Source: Roseicella sp. DB1501
GTDB lineage: Bacteria; Pseudomonadota; Alphaproteobacteria; Acetobacterales; Acetobacteraceae
Direction: 5' to 3'
Length of the DNA stretch: 64,000 nt
NCBI RefSeq assembly: GCF_013112485.1
Contig: NZ_JABFHG010000001.1
Span: 62,001 to 126,000, forward strand
Shown: piece by piece, positions 41,994-50,847 of the stretch
Numbering within the stretch: position 1 is the first letter of the stretch
How the letters are laid out: every line of letters begins with the position of its first letter
The notes under the pieces: model-generated
Told to the model about the DNA's origin: nothing
Database searches by the model: none
The model's input: only the letters and a program-made list of their open reading frames with translations
Translations under genes and position numbers: made by a program

Positions 41994-43100
41994 ATGCCCG
42001 CACGCCGCGCCCTGCTCCATCGCGTCCCCATGCGCCATCCCGGCGACACCTCGGCGATCGAGGCGCTGTTCGCGGCCGGGGCGATCGCACCACCGCAGGT
42101 GGCGGCGGTGCTCGGCAAGACCGAGGGCAATGGCTGCGTCAACGACTTCACCCGCGCCTATGCGGTGCAGGCGCTGTCGGCGATGCTCGGCCGGCATCTC
42201 GGCGAGGCGCCGGAGGCGGTCGCCGCGCGCGTCGCCCTGGTGATGTCGGGCGGCACGGAGGGCGGCCTCTCGCCGCATTTCCTGGTGCTCGGCATCGCCG
42301 AGGAAGCGGCGCCGAACCCGGCCGGCGCGCTCGCCATCGGCACGGCCTTCACGCCCGATTTCGCGCCGGAGGAGATCGGCCGCACGCCGCAGGTCGAGGC
42401 GACCGCGGCTGCCGTGCGCGCCGCCATGGCGGCGGCCGGCATCGCCGATGCCGGTGCGGTGCACTACGTGCAGGTGAAATGCCCGCTGCTGACCAGCGAG
42501 CGGATCGCGGCGGCCAGGGTGCGTGGAAGGACGGTGGCGACGGAGGACACCTATCATTCCATGGGCCTATCGCGCGGCGCCTCGGCGCTCGGCGTGGCGC
42601 TGGCCCTCGGCGAGGTCGCCGCCGTGCCGGAGGCGGCGATCGGCGCCGACTGGTCGCTCTTCTCCGGCCGCGCCAGCACCTCGGCCGGGGTGGAGCTGCT
42701 GCGGAACGAGGTGATCGTGCTCGGCATCAGCCGCGACTGGGCCGGCGACCTCACCATCGCGCATGCCGTGATGCAGGACGCGATCGACCTGCCCGCCGTG
42801 CAGGCGGCGCTGCGTGGCGCCGGGTTGCCGGGCGATGGCGGCCAGCTCGACGCCGCGGCGCGGGAGCGCCTGGTCGCCGTGCTCGCCAAGGCCGAGCCGG
42901 CCTCGACCGGCCTGATCCGTGGCCAGCGGCACATCATGTGGGACGACAGCGACATCAACGCCACGCGGCATGCCCGCGCCCTGGTCGGCGGCGTCATCGC
43001 CGCCGCGGTCGGCCGCACCGATCTCTTCGTCAGCGGCGGCGCCGAGCATCAGGGGCCGGATGGCGGCGGCCCGGTCGCGGTGATCGCGCGGCGCGGTTGA
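41994..43100 (+). CDS. Ring-opening amidohydrolase (cyanuric acid hydrolase/barbiturase family)
   Basis: A 368-residue toblerone-fold amidohydrolase. Threefold-related Ser/Lys motifs are visible: VMSGGTEGGLSPH, YVQVKCPLL, GRASTSAGVELLRNEV, and near the C-terminus SGGAEHQGPDGGGPVAVIARRG. The family hydrolyses cyanuric acid or barbituric acid; the two cannot be separated without residue-level comparison. Barbiturase would fit an oxidative pyrimidine route, AtzD a triazine route. ATG 41994 is preferred on family length; ATG 41961 is possible. Confidence 0.88.
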   Translation: MPARRALLHRVPMRHPGDTSAIEALFAAGAIAPPQVAAVLGKTEGNGCVNDFTRAYAVQALSAMLGRHLGEAPEAVAARVALVMSGGTEGGLSPHFLVLGIAEEAAPNPAGALAIGTAFTPDFAPEEIGRTPQVEATAAAVRAAMAAAGIADAGAVHYVQVKCPLLTSERIAAARVRGRTVATEDTYHSMGLSRGASALGVALALGEVAAVPEAAIGADWSLFSGRASTSAGVELLRNEVIVLGISRDWAGDLTIAHAVMQDAIDLPAVQAALRGAGLPGDGGQLDAAARERLVAVLAKAEPASTGLIRGQRHIMWDDSDINATRHARALVGGVIAAAVGRTDLFVSGGAEHQGPDGGGPVAVIARRG

Positions 43101-43103
43101 TCA

Positions 43104-43155
43104 CGGCCCTCGAAGGCCGGGCGCAAACCTCCGGTTCGCCCGGGCCTTCGCGCCG
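43104..43155. repeat. Interspersed repeat, family C, copy C4
   Basis: Core GGGCGCAAACCTCC then GGTTCGCCCGGGCC beginning a few bases after the amidohydrolase stop. It is joined directly to A3, so two repeat families are fused in one convergent gap. Confidence 0.75.
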
Positions 43156-43261
43156 CTAGACCATGATCCGCTCACACAGGGTCGCGGATCATGGTCCAGG
43201 CCGTTGCTTGATCGCGTGAGTCACGCTGTTCGGTGAGTCCACCTCAAGCGATCACGCTCTG
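43156..43261. repeat. Interspersed repeat, family A, copy A3
   Basis: A full 106-bp element: CTAGACCATGATCCG, the 38-bp hairpin, the TGATCGCG/GCGATCA half, ending CACGCTCT. It is nearly identical to A1 and A4. It lies between the convergent amidohydrolase and antiporter genes, 8 bp from the antiporter stop. Confidence 0.85.
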
Positions 43262-43269
43262 GGCGCGCC

Positions 43270-44991
43270 TCATGGCGCGGCGGGCAGGCCGGCCCGCAGG
43301 CGCTCGATCGTCGCCTGCGCCGCCTCGGCCTCGATCCCCAGCCGACGCAGCGCGAAATCGCTGATGCCGAGCGCGATCTCCCGCTCGCCCATCACCGCGA
43401 GGCCGACGCAATCCTCGGCCTGCAGCAAGGCGAGGTCGGACTCGGCATGCACCCGCACCGCCACCTGCACCGCCGCATTGGCCGCCCGCACCAGCTGCAG
43501 CACGCGCCGCGCCGCGGCGGCGTCCGGCAGGGCGAGCACGACCAGCCGCGCCGTCTCCGGCCGCGCCGCCCGCAGCACCTCGGCGCGGCTGGCATCGCCC
43601 CAGAGCACCTCGAGCCCCCGGGCCTGGGCCCGCTCGGCGGCCAGCCGGTCGGCATCGATCACCACGAGGTCGAGCCCGTGATGACGCAGCGCCTCCGTCA
43701 CGACGGCGCCCACCCGCCCGAAGCCGACGATGATCGCATGGTCGGCGAGGCCCGCCGCCTCCGGCCGCAGCAGCAGCGCCGCCGGATGCGCCACGCTCCG
43801 GCGCCGCCAGGCCGCCGAGCCCTCGACTCGCCCACCCAGCCAGGCGAAGCCCCGCTGGGTGAGCGGCAGCAGCAGGATGCCGCCGAAGGCCGCCGCCAGG
43901 ACCGGCGCGTTGGCTGCCGGCGGCAGCAGGCCCTGGCCGATCGCGTAGCTGGTCAGCAGGAAGGAGAATTCGGCGATCTGCGCCAGCGCCCCGGCGACGG
44001 TGGCGGCCATCGCCGGCGGGACGCGGGCGAGGAGCAGCAGCAGGAAGGTTGCGCCACCGATGCCGCAGAGCACGACGAGCAGCGCGCCGAGCGAGAGCAG
44101 CGGCGCGGCCAGCAGCGCCGCCGGCTCCAGCAGCATGCCGACCGAGACGAAGAACAGGGCCGCGAAGATGCGCTGCAGCGGCATCGCCTCGGCCGCCGCC
44201 TGATGGCCAAGATCGCTCTCGCCGAGCAGCATGCCGGCGAAGAAGGCGCCGAGCGCGAAGGAGACGTGGAACAGCTCGGAGGCGGCATAGGCGGTGCCGA
44301 GGGCGGCGACGATGACGCCGAGGGTGAAGAGCTCCCCCGATGGCGCCCGGGCGAGCCGCGCCAGCAGCGCCGGCAGGCCGCGGCGGCCGATCAGCAGCAC
44401 GCAGACGGCGAAGCCGAGCAGCTCCAGCACCGCGCCGAGCAGGGCGGTGGCCAGTCCTTCGGTCTCCGCCCGCGCCGCGGCGGGCACCATGACCAGCGCC
44501 AGCACCGCAAGCAGGTCCTGCACCACCAGCCAGCCGAGCGCGATCCGCCCCGCCGGGCCGCCGATCTGCCCGGCCTCGGCCAGCATGCGCGTCGCCACCA
44601 CGGTCGAGGCGATGCCGAGCGCCAGGCCGAAGATCAGCGCCGCGCCCGGGCCGAGGCCGAGACCCGCGCGGCCGAGCAGCCCGCCGAGCAGCGCGGCGAC
44701 CGCCACCTGCGCCGCCGCGCCCGGCAGGGCGATGTGCCAGACCGCCCGCAGGTCCTGCAGCCGGAAATGCAGGCCGACGCCGAAGAGCAGCAGCGCCACG
44801 CCGACCTCGGCCAGGGTCGCGGTGAGCGCCGCATCGCCGACGAAGCCCGGCGTATGCGGGCCGATCGCCACCCCGGCGACCAGATAGCCGAAGAGCGGCG
44901 GCAGGTGCAGCCAGCGCGCGAGGCTGCCGAGGCCGAGCGCGAGGGACAGCGCCAGGACCAGCGTGGCCAGCATCGGCGCCGCGGAGTGCAT
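43270..44991 (-). CDS. Cation/proton antiporter, KefB/YbaL-type (CPA2) with TrkA-N domain
   Basis: 573 residues: about 12 TM helices with the CPA2 hallmarks (LFGYLVAGVAIGPHTPG, GVALLLFGVGLHF, LVVQDLLAVLALV), then a TrkA-N/RCK NAD-binding domain (about 420-540: HAIIVGFGRVGAVVTEALRHHG, VVIDADRLAAERAQARG). The nucleotide-binding domain gates K+ or Na+ exchange for protons. It is divergent from the MBL hydrolase gene. The ion cannot be named from sequence. Confidence 0.92.
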   Translation of the reverse strand: MHSAAPMLATLVLALSLALGLGSLARWLHLPPLFGYLVAGVAIGPHTPGFVGDAALTATLAEVGVALLLFGVGLHFRLQDLRAVWHIALPGAAAQVAVAALLGGLLGRAGLGLGPGAALIFGLALGIASTVVATRMLAEAGQIGGPAGRIALGWLVVQDLLAVLALVMVPAAARAETEGLATALLGAVLELLGFAVCVLLIGRRGLPALLARLARAPSGELFTLGVIVAALGTAYAASELFHVSFALGAFFAGMLLGESDLGHQAAAEAMPLQRIFAALFFVSVGMLLEPAALLAAPLLSLGALLVVLCGIGGATFLLLLLARVPPAMAATVAGALAQIAEFSFLLTSYAIGQGLLPPAANAPVLAAAFGGILLLPLTQRGFAWLGGRVEGSAAWRRRSVAHPAALLLRPEAAGLADHAIIVGFGRVGAVVTEALRHHGLDLVVIDADRLAAERAQARGLEVLWGDASRAEVLRAARPETARLVVLALPDAAAARRVLQLVRAANAAVQVAVRVHAESDLALLQAEDCVGLAVMGEREIALGISDFALRRLGIEAEAAQATIERLRAGLPAAP

Positions 44992-45111
44992 CGATCGCGT
45001 TTAGCGCAATGCCAGGAGTCGGGACAGGTCCGACACGATGACGAATGGCTGGCGGCGACCTGCCATGGCGCTACACTCCCGTGGAGGGAAGGACGACAAG
45101 GAGGACCGCGG

Positions 45112-45987
45112 ATGAGCAGCAGCTTCCGGCTGGGCGATCTGGAGATCCATCGCGTGATCGAGGAGGAGACGCCGCTCTTCGATCCGTTGGAATTCTTCCC
45201 GACGCTGACGCGCGAGGTGCTGGACGAGAACCGGAGCTGGCTCGAGCCGAAGGCCATCGACCCGGCCACCGGCAAGCTGCGGCTCTGCATCCAGTCCTAC
45301 CTGATCCGCACGCCGCACCACACCATCCTGGTCGATACCTGCGTCGGCAACCACAAGCCGCGCCCGAACCGGCCCTTCTGGAACATGAAGACCGCCGATA
45401 CCTGGGAGCGGAACCTGGCGGCGACCGGCTATTCGGTCGCGGATATCGACTACGTCATGTGCACCCACCTGCATGTCGACCATGTCGGCTGGAACACGCG
45501 GCTGGAGAATGGCCGCTGGGTGCCGACCTTCCCGAAGGCCCGCTACATCTTCGGCGAGAAGGAATACACCTACTGGTCGGCGGAGAACGAGAAGACGCCC
45601 AACCCCGTCATCGAGGACAGCGTGCTGCCCATCGTCGCCGCCGGCCGGGCGGATCTGGTGCGCACGGACGCGGCGCTGAACGACCATGTGCGGCTGACGC
45701 CGACGCCCGGCCATACGCCCGACCACTATGCGGTCGAGCTCGGCAAGGGCGAGACGACGGCGGTGCTGACCGGCGACCTGATCCATTCGCCGCTCCAGGC
45801 CCGCTATCCCGAGCTCTCCATGCGGGCCGACAGCGACCAGGCGGCATCGGCCGCGACGCGCCGGCGCTTCCTCGAATGCCATTGCGACAGCGGCCGGCTG
45901 CTCTGCACCGGGCATTTCCCCTCGCCTTCGACCGGGCATGTCACCCGCTGGGGCGACGGCTTCCGCTTCATGCCGACCGAAGCCTGA
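45112..45987 (+). CDS. MBL-fold metallo-hydrolase
   Basis: 291 residues with the metal motif THLHVDHVG (about 118-126), GHTPDHY (about 200), LTGDLIHSP and GHFPSPSTGHV, i.e. a complete two-metal site. Close in shape to lactonase/quorum-quenching and arylester-type MBL enzymes. GGAGG sites precede the ATG; an open extension upstream is antisense to the antiporter gene. The stop is 1 bp from the next Bug receptor start, so enzyme and receptor are almost surely one operon. The substrate is unknown, perhaps a lactone or ester of the imported acid. Confidence 0.88.
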   Translation: MSSSFRLGDLEIHRVIEEETPLFDPLEFFPTLTREVLDENRSWLEPKAIDPATGKLRLCIQSYLIRTPHHTILVDTCVGNHKPRPNRPFWNMKTADTWERNLAATGYSVADIDYVMCTHLHVDHVGWNTRLENGRWVPTFPKARYIFGEKEYTYWSAENEKTPNPVIEDSVLPIVAAGRADLVRTDAALNDHVRLTPTPGHTPDHYAVELGKGETTAVLTGDLIHSPLQARYPELSMRADSDQAASAATRRRFLECHCDSGRLLCTGHFPSPSTGHVTRWGDGFRFMPTEA

Positions 45988-45988
45988 C

Positions 45989-46954
45989 ATGCATCGCCGG
46001 GCACTGCTCGGCGGCGCCCTCGCCCTGCCCGCCGCCGCCGCCGCCGCCGCCGCCGCGCGGGCGCAGGCCCGGCCGGTGCGGGTGGTCAATGCCTACGGCG
46101 CCGGCGGCACCGCCGACAACGTCTGCCGGCTCTTCTTCGGCCGGCTCGGGGAACGGACGGGCCGCACCTATGTGGTGGAGAACCGGCCCGGCGCCGCCGG
46201 CACCATCGCCGCATCGCTGGTCGCGCGGGCACCGCCGGACGGCCACACGCTGCTCTACGACGCGACCGCCTTCTCGGTGAACCCGGTGCTGTTCGGGCCG
46301 AAGCTGCCCTACAGCGCCCGCGAGGATTTCCTGCCGGTCTTCCTCTCGCTCGTCACGCCGAACGCCATCGTCGCCGCCGAGCGCTTCCCGCCGCGCAACG
46401 TGCGCAGCCTGATCGACGCGGCGAAGGCGGCGCCGGGGCGAATCGATGCCGGTACCACCGGCATCGGCTCGGCGCAGCACATCACCCTCGCGCTCCTCAA
46501 CGCCATGGCCGGGATCGAGATCAACCACGTCGTCTACCGCGACGCGCCGGCGCTGCGGAACGACGTCGTCACCGGCCGCGTCGACCTGCAGGTGGGCAAC
46601 GTGCCGGGCGCCGTGTCGCTGCTGCGATCCGGCGGGATCCGGGTAATCGCCCATACCGGCCTGGCGCCGGTGCAGGTGCTGCCGGGCGTCGAGGCGCTCG
46701 GCGATAGCCTGCCCGGCTTCGAGACCTTCGAATGGAACGGCGTCTTCCTGCCGGTCGGCGCACCCGAGAGCCTCCGCCACGAGCTGAACCAGGCCCTGAA
46801 TGCCACTGCCGCCGAACCCTCCGTCGCGGCGCGGCTGACCGCCATGGGGGGCATCGCCTGGCCGAACACGCCGGAGGAGTTCGCCCGCTTCCTCGACCGG
46901 CAATACGCTCTCAACGCGCGCGTCGTCCGCGCGGCCAACATCCGGATCGATTGA
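45989..46954 (+). CDS. Tripartite tricarboxylate transporter (Bug) receptor protein
   Basis: A 321-residue periplasmic binding protein. The signal peptide contains a long poly-Ala stretch and ends ARAQARP. The Bug core RVVNAYGAGGTADNVCR, VENRPGAAGTIAA and LLYDATAFSVNP is strikingly like the receptor at 29986, so they are paralogues. It overlaps nothing but lies 1 bp after the MBL hydrolase. Orphan: no TctA/TctB nearby. Confidence 0.9.
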   Translation: MHRRALLGGALALPAAAAAAAAARAQARPVRVVNAYGAGGTADNVCRLFFGRLGERTGRTYVVENRPGAAGTIAASLVARAPPDGHTLLYDATAFSVNPVLFGPKLPYSAREDFLPVFLSLVTPNAIVAAERFPPRNVRSLIDAAKAAPGRIDAGTTGIGSAQHITLALLNAMAGIEINHVVYRDAPALRNDVVTGRVDLQVGNVPGAVSLLRSGGIRVIAHTGLAPVQVLPGVEALGDSLPGFETFEWNGVFLPVGAPESLRHELNQALNATAAEPSVAARLTAMGGIAWPNTPEEFARFLDRQYALNARVVRAANIRID

Positions 46955-47024
46955 GACCCGCCCCGGCCGCACCGCTGGCAGGCGGCATCCGGCGCCCCAT
47001 ATGCGCCGCAACGGATGGGAGCGG

Positions 47025-47990
47025 ATGATGGGCCGGATGGTGGACGGGGCCTGGCAGGCCGATGAGGGCGGCACGCCGGGGTCGGGCGGGCGGTTCCAGC
47101 GGCCGGAGACGCAGTTCCGCGACCGCATCGCGCCCGGCACCCGCTTCGCGCCGGCAGCGGGGCGGTACCACCTTTATGTCTCCCTCGCCTGCCCATGGGC
47201 GCATCGCACGCTGATCGTCCGGCATCTGAAGGGGCTGGAGGAGCTGGTCTCGCTCTCGGTCACGCACTGGCTGATGGGCGAGCAGGGCTGGAGCTTCGAG
47301 CCAGGCGAGGGCGTGATCCCGGACGCGGTGAACGGCGCCCGCTACCTGCACGAGGTCTATGCGAAGGCGGCGCCGCGCTACAGCGGCCGGGCCACCGTGC
47401 CGGTGCTCTGGGACCGGCAGGAGGGCACCATCGTCAACAACGAGAGCGCCGATGTCATCCGCATCCTCAACAGCGCCTTCGACGGCATCGGCGCGCGGCC
47501 GGGCGACTGGTACCCGCCGCCGCTGCGCGCCGAGATCGAGGCGGTGAACGAGCGCGTCTACGCCACGCTCAACAACGGCGTCTACCGCGCCGGCTTCGCC
47601 CGCAGCCAGGTGGCCTATGAGGAGGCGGTACGGCCGCTCTTCGCCACGCTCGACTGGCTGGAGGAGCGCCTCGCACGCCAGCCCTTCCTCTGCGGCGAGG
47701 CGGCGACCGAGGCGGATTGGCGGCTCTTCACTACCCTCATCCGCTTCGACGCGGTCTATCACGGCCACTTCAAGTGCAACCTGCGTCGGCTGGTCGATTA
47801 CCCTGCCCTCTGGGATTACACGCGCTCGCTCTACCAGCATGCCGGTGTGTGGCGGACGGTCGATTTCGACCACATCAAGCGGCACTACTATCAGAGCCAC
47901 CCCTGGGTGAATCCGAGCCGGATCGTGCCGCTGGGGCCGATCCTCGGCCTGGACGCGCCCGGATCGCGGCGGGTGGCGCCGCTCGGCTGA
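47025..47990 (+). CDS. Glutathionyl-hydroquinone reductase (Xi-class GST)
   Basis: A 321-residue enzyme that removes glutathione from S-glutathionyl-hydroquinones. The catalytic Cys is in the Xi-class motif SLACPWAHRTLI (about 53-64). Typical later blocks are PVLWDRQEGTIVNNESADVIRILN, NNGVYRAGFA, FTTLIRFDAVYHGHFKCN and HYYQSHPWVNP. ATG 47025 follows GGGAG; ATG 47001 or 47028 are alternatives. It stands alone between the Bug receptor and the permease gene and probably protects against quinones. Confidence 0.92.
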   Translation: MMGRMVDGAWQADEGGTPGSGGRFQRPETQFRDRIAPGTRFAPAAGRYHLYVSLACPWAHRTLIVRHLKGLEELVSLSVTHWLMGEQGWSFEPGEGVIPDAVNGARYLHEVYAKAAPRYSGRATVPVLWDRQEGTIVNNESADVIRILNSAFDGIGARPGDWYPPPLRAEIEAVNERVYATLNNGVYRAGFARSQVAYEEAVRPLFATLDWLEERLARQPFLCGEAATEADWRLFTTLIRFDAVYHGHFKCNLRRLVDYPALWDYTRSLYQHAGVWRTVDFDHIKRHYYQSHPWVNPSRIVPLGPILGLDAPGSRRVAPLG

Positions 47991-48051
47991 TCGGCAGCGG
48001 CGCGCCGCCAGCGGCAGCGGAACCGCCGCAGGCGCGCCTCGTTCGCCTTCC

Positions 48052-49068
48052 ATGACGCGTGCGCAAGGCTCCGTGCTGGTCCTCTTCGGGCTGCTGTTCC
48101 TCCTGCTCTGGCTGGTGCCGGAGGTGCCATTGCTCGGTTTCGCGGCCGTGCTGCTCGCCCTCGCCCTGCGGGCCGGCGGGGAGCCGCTCGCCCACCGCAC
48201 CGGCCTGCCCGACTGGGCCGCGGTGCTGATCGTCGCCATCCTCCTGGTCGCGGCGCTAGGCCTCGCCGGCTGGGCCGCGGCGGGGCCGCTGGCCGAGCAG
48301 GCGACCCAGCTCGCCCAGCGCCTGCCGCAATCGCTCGAGACCCTGCGCGGCTGGCTCTCCGGCACCGCCTGGGGCGACTGGCTGCTGCGCCAGGCCGAGC
48401 CGGGCCAGCTCATCAGCGGCTCCGGCGCCGAGACCGCGGCGCAGGCCGCCGCGCGGGCCGCGGGCAGCACGCTGGGCGGCCTCGGCAACCTGGTGCTGGT
48501 GGTGCTGCTGGCCCTTTATCTGGCGGTGCAGCCGGCGGGCTATCTGTGCGGCCTGCGCAGCCTGTTCGACCCGCGACTCGACGGGCGGGTCGAGGAGACG
48601 CTGGCCGAGATCGGGCATACGCTGCGCGGCTGGCTGCTCGGCCAAGCCTTCGCCATGATCGTCGCGGGCATGCTCACCTGGCTCGGCTTCTGGGCCCTCG
48701 GCATTCCCCTCGCCGGGCTGCTGGCGGCGATCATCGGCCTGCTGAACTTCATCCCGGTGCTCGGCCCGGTCATCGGCGGCGTGCCGGCGGTGCTGCTGGC
48801 GATGACGGAACAGCCCATCCTCGGCCTCTGGGTCGTCGGCGTCATCGTCCTGGTGCAGACGGTGGAGGGCAATTTCCTCACCCCCATGGTGCAGTCCCGC
48901 ACTGCCGACCTGCCGCCGGCCCTGCTGCTGATCGTGCAGGTATTGACCGGAGCGCTGTTCGGGCTGCTTGGCGTGGCGCTGGCCGCGCCGCTCTCGGCGC
49001 TGGGCCTGGTGCTGGCAAAGAAGGCCTATGTGGAGGGCTGGCTGGAGCGCGAGCCGCCCGCAGCGTAA
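48052..49068 (+). CDS. AI-2E family transporter (PerM/YdiK-like permease)
   Basis: A 338-residue integral membrane protein with about 8 TM helices: a hydrophobic N-terminus, a central loop (about 75-130), and the conserved block NFIPVLGPVIGGVPAVLLA followed by VQTVEGNFLTPMVQSR. The family includes autoinducer-2 exporters and Na+/H+ or unknown permeases; most members are uncharacterised. It converges on phzF with a strong hairpin between. Confidence 0.88.
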   Translation: MTRAQGSVLVLFGLLFLLLWLVPEVPLLGFAAVLLALALRAGGEPLAHRTGLPDWAAVLIVAILLVAALGLAGWAAAGPLAEQATQLAQRLPQSLETLRGWLSGTAWGDWLLRQAEPGQLISGSGAETAAQAAARAAGSTLGGLGNLVLVVLLALYLAVQPAGYLCGLRSLFDPRLDGRVEETLAEIGHTLRGWLLGQAFAMIVAGMLTWLGFWALGIPLAGLLAAIIGLLNFIPVLGPVIGGVPAVLLAMTEQPILGLWVVGVIVLVQTVEGNFLTPMVQSRTADLPPALLLIVQVLTGALFGLLGVALAAPLSALGLVLAKKAYVEGWLEREPPAA

Positions 49069-49106
49069 TCGGCCGAGAACCTCCGTCACGGTCGAGACTG
49101 GCCGGG

Positions 49107-49130
49107 GCCGCCACGACACCGCGTGGCGGC
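49107..49130. terminator. Bidirectional hairpin between permease and phzF-like genes
   Basis: GCCGCCACG (49107-49115) pairs perfectly with CGTGGCGGC (49122-49130) around a 6-nt loop, in the 76-bp convergent gap. It is followed on the plus strand by GGAAAATG. It is not related to repeat families A-C. Confidence 0.55.
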
Positions 49131-49144
49131 ATCGTGGAAAATGA

Positions 49145-50035
49145 TTACAGCTCCGCCTCGCCGCGCAGCACCGGCACGCAATGGCCGCCGACGGTCGCGC
49201 GGATGCCGGAGGCGGTGCGCCGCGCGGTGGTCCGCAGCAGGCTGGGGCGCCCCATCTCGACGCCCTGCAGGATGTCGAGGCTCGCCGCCTCCGCGCCCGA
49301 GAGATGCAGCAGGAAGCCGGCGAGCGGCGTCGCGGCGCTGCCGGTCGCCGGATCCTCCCAGGTGCCGGTCAGCGGCGAGAACATCCGCGCCCGCAGCCCC
49401 TCGCCCTCGCGCCGGTAGAGGTAGAGCGAGAGCCGGCCGCATAGCGCCGGATGCGCCGCGACGCAGCGCTGGAAGGCGCCGAGATCGGGCCGGGCGGCGG
49501 CCAGCCCCTCTGCCGTGACCTCGACCAGCACCCGCGGATTGCCGCCATCGGCGGCGAGCTGCGGCGGGTGGCGCGCGGTGACGACCATCGCCGGATCGAG
49601 GCCGGCGCAGGCGGCGATCGCCTCGACAGGCATGGCCGCGCCGACCGCGAGCGGCTGCGGCGCGGCGATGGCGGCGCCGCGGACCGCGCCGGCGGCGTCG
49701 CGCCAGAGCTCCACCTCGACGATCCCGGCGACCTCCTCGAGCCGCAGCCGCCCTGCACCCGCCGGCGCCTGCTGCGCCAGCACCCAGGCCGTGCCGACGC
49801 TCGGATGCCCGGCGAAGGGCATCTCCGCGACGCGGTTGAAGATCCGCACCCGCGCCGTATTGGCGGGGTCCTGCGGCGGCAGCACGAAGGTGGTCTCGCT
49901 GAGATTGAACTCGGCGGCCAATGCCTGCATCTCGGCCTCGTCCAGGCCGCGCGCCTCGGGGAAGACGGCAAGCTGGTTGCCGCCGAAGCGGCGGTCGGTG
50001 AAGACGTCGAGGGTGACGAAGCGGAAGCGGCGCAT
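49145..50035 (-). CDS. PhzF family isomerase/epimerase-like protein
   Basis: A 296-residue PhzF-fold protein with the catalytic Glu in NLSETTFVL (about residue 45), [26 protein letters not shown] and [16 protein letters not shown]. Despite the name, most members are not phenazine enzymes; no phz genes are near. The start ATG overlaps the thiD stop (ATGA), so it is the third gene of glmM-thiD-phzF. The substrate is unknown. Confidence 0.9.
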   Translation of the reverse strand: MRRFRFVTLDVFTDRRFGGNQLAVFPEARGLDEAEMQALAAEFNLSETTFVLPPQDPANTARVRIFNRVAEMPFAGHPSVGTAWVLAQQAPAGAGRLRLEEVAGIVEVELWRDAAGAVRGAAIAAPQPLAVGAAMPVEAIAACAGLDPAMVVTARHPPQLAADGGNPRVLVEVTAEGLAAARPDLGAFQRCVAAHPALCGRLSLYLYRREGEGLRARMFSPLTGTWEDPATGSAATPLAGFLLHLSGAEAASLDILQGVEMGRPSLLRTTARRTASGIRATVGGHCVPVLRGEAEL

Positions 50036-50847
50036 CAGAAGGCGCCGAGCCGCGCCGGATCGATGGTCACGCCATGGTCGAGCGGCCCGTGCCCCTTGCC
50101 GAGCCCGGGCGCGGCGAGGATGGCGGCGCGAACATAGGCGCGCGCGCGGGCCACGGCCGCGACAAGGCTCATGCCCTGCGCCAGCCCCGCAGCGATGGCC
50201 GAGGCCAGGGTGCAGCCCGTGCCATGGGTGTGGCGCGTCTCGATGCGCCGGTCCTCGAAGCGGGTCACGCCGGCCGGCGTCGCCAGGATGTCGACCAGCA
50301 GCTCGCCCGACAGATGGCCGCCCTTCAGCAGCACCGCCCGCGCGCCTCGGCCGAGCAGCGCCATGGCCGCCTCGGGCATCGCCGCCGCATCGGGGATGCG
50401 GCGGCCGAGCAACACCTCCGCCTCGGGCAGGTTCGGCGTGATCAGGGCGGCGACCGGCAGCAGGCGGCGGGTGAGCGCTTCGACCGCCTCGGGCTGCAGC
50501 AGCCGGTGGCCGCCCTTGGCCACCATGACCGGATCGGCGACCAGCGGCACGCCCGGCGCCTCGGCGGCCAGCTCGTCGCAGACCGCCTCGATGGTCTCGG
50601 CATCGTGCAGCATGCCGGTCTTCAACGCATCGGCGCCGATGTCGCGCAGCACCAGGCGGATCTGCTGACGCAGGAAGTCGGCGGGCACCGGCAGCACGCC
50701 CTGCACCCCCTCCGTGTTCTGCGCCGTCAGCGCGGTGATGGCCGTCGCGGCATAGCCGCCGAGCGCCGTCACCGCCTTGAGGTCGGCCTGGATGCCGGCT
50801 CCGCCGCCGGAATCCGAGCCGGCGACGATGAGGACGCGGCCCTTCAC
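50035..50847 (-). CDS. thiD: Hydroxymethylpyrimidine/phosphomethylpyrimidine kinase
   Basis: A 270-residue ribokinase-fold enzyme that phosphorylates HMP to HMP-PP for thiamine. Motifs: [31 protein letters not shown], and the anion-hole [14 protein letters not shown] with its catalytic Asp/Cys region. GTG start overlapping the glmM stop (GTGA). No other thiamine gene or TPP leader is in the window, so it may act in salvage. Confidence 0.94.
   Translation of the reverse strand: MKGRVLIVAGSDSGGGAGIQADLKAVTALGGYAATAITALTAQNTEGVQGVLPVPADFLRQQIRLVLRDIGADALKTGMLHDAETIEAVCDELAAEAPGVPLVADPVMVAKGGHRLLQPEAVEALTRRLLPVAALITPNLPEAEVLLGRRIPDAAAMPEAAMALLGRGARAVLLKGGHLSGELLVDILATPAGVTRFEDRRIETRHTHGTGCTLASAIAAGLAQGMSLVAAVARARAYVRAAILAAPGLGKGHGPLDHGVTIDPARLGAF

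Noticed and set aside
43447-45111. Open extension upstream of the MBL hydrolase
   Set aside because: It is antisense to the antiporter gene; the ATG at 45112 follows strong GGAGG sites and matches the family start.
49145-50035. PhzF as evidence for a phenazine cluster
   Set aside because: No other phz gene is present; it is coupled to thiD-glmM and PhzF-fold proteins are widespread outside phenazine synthesis.
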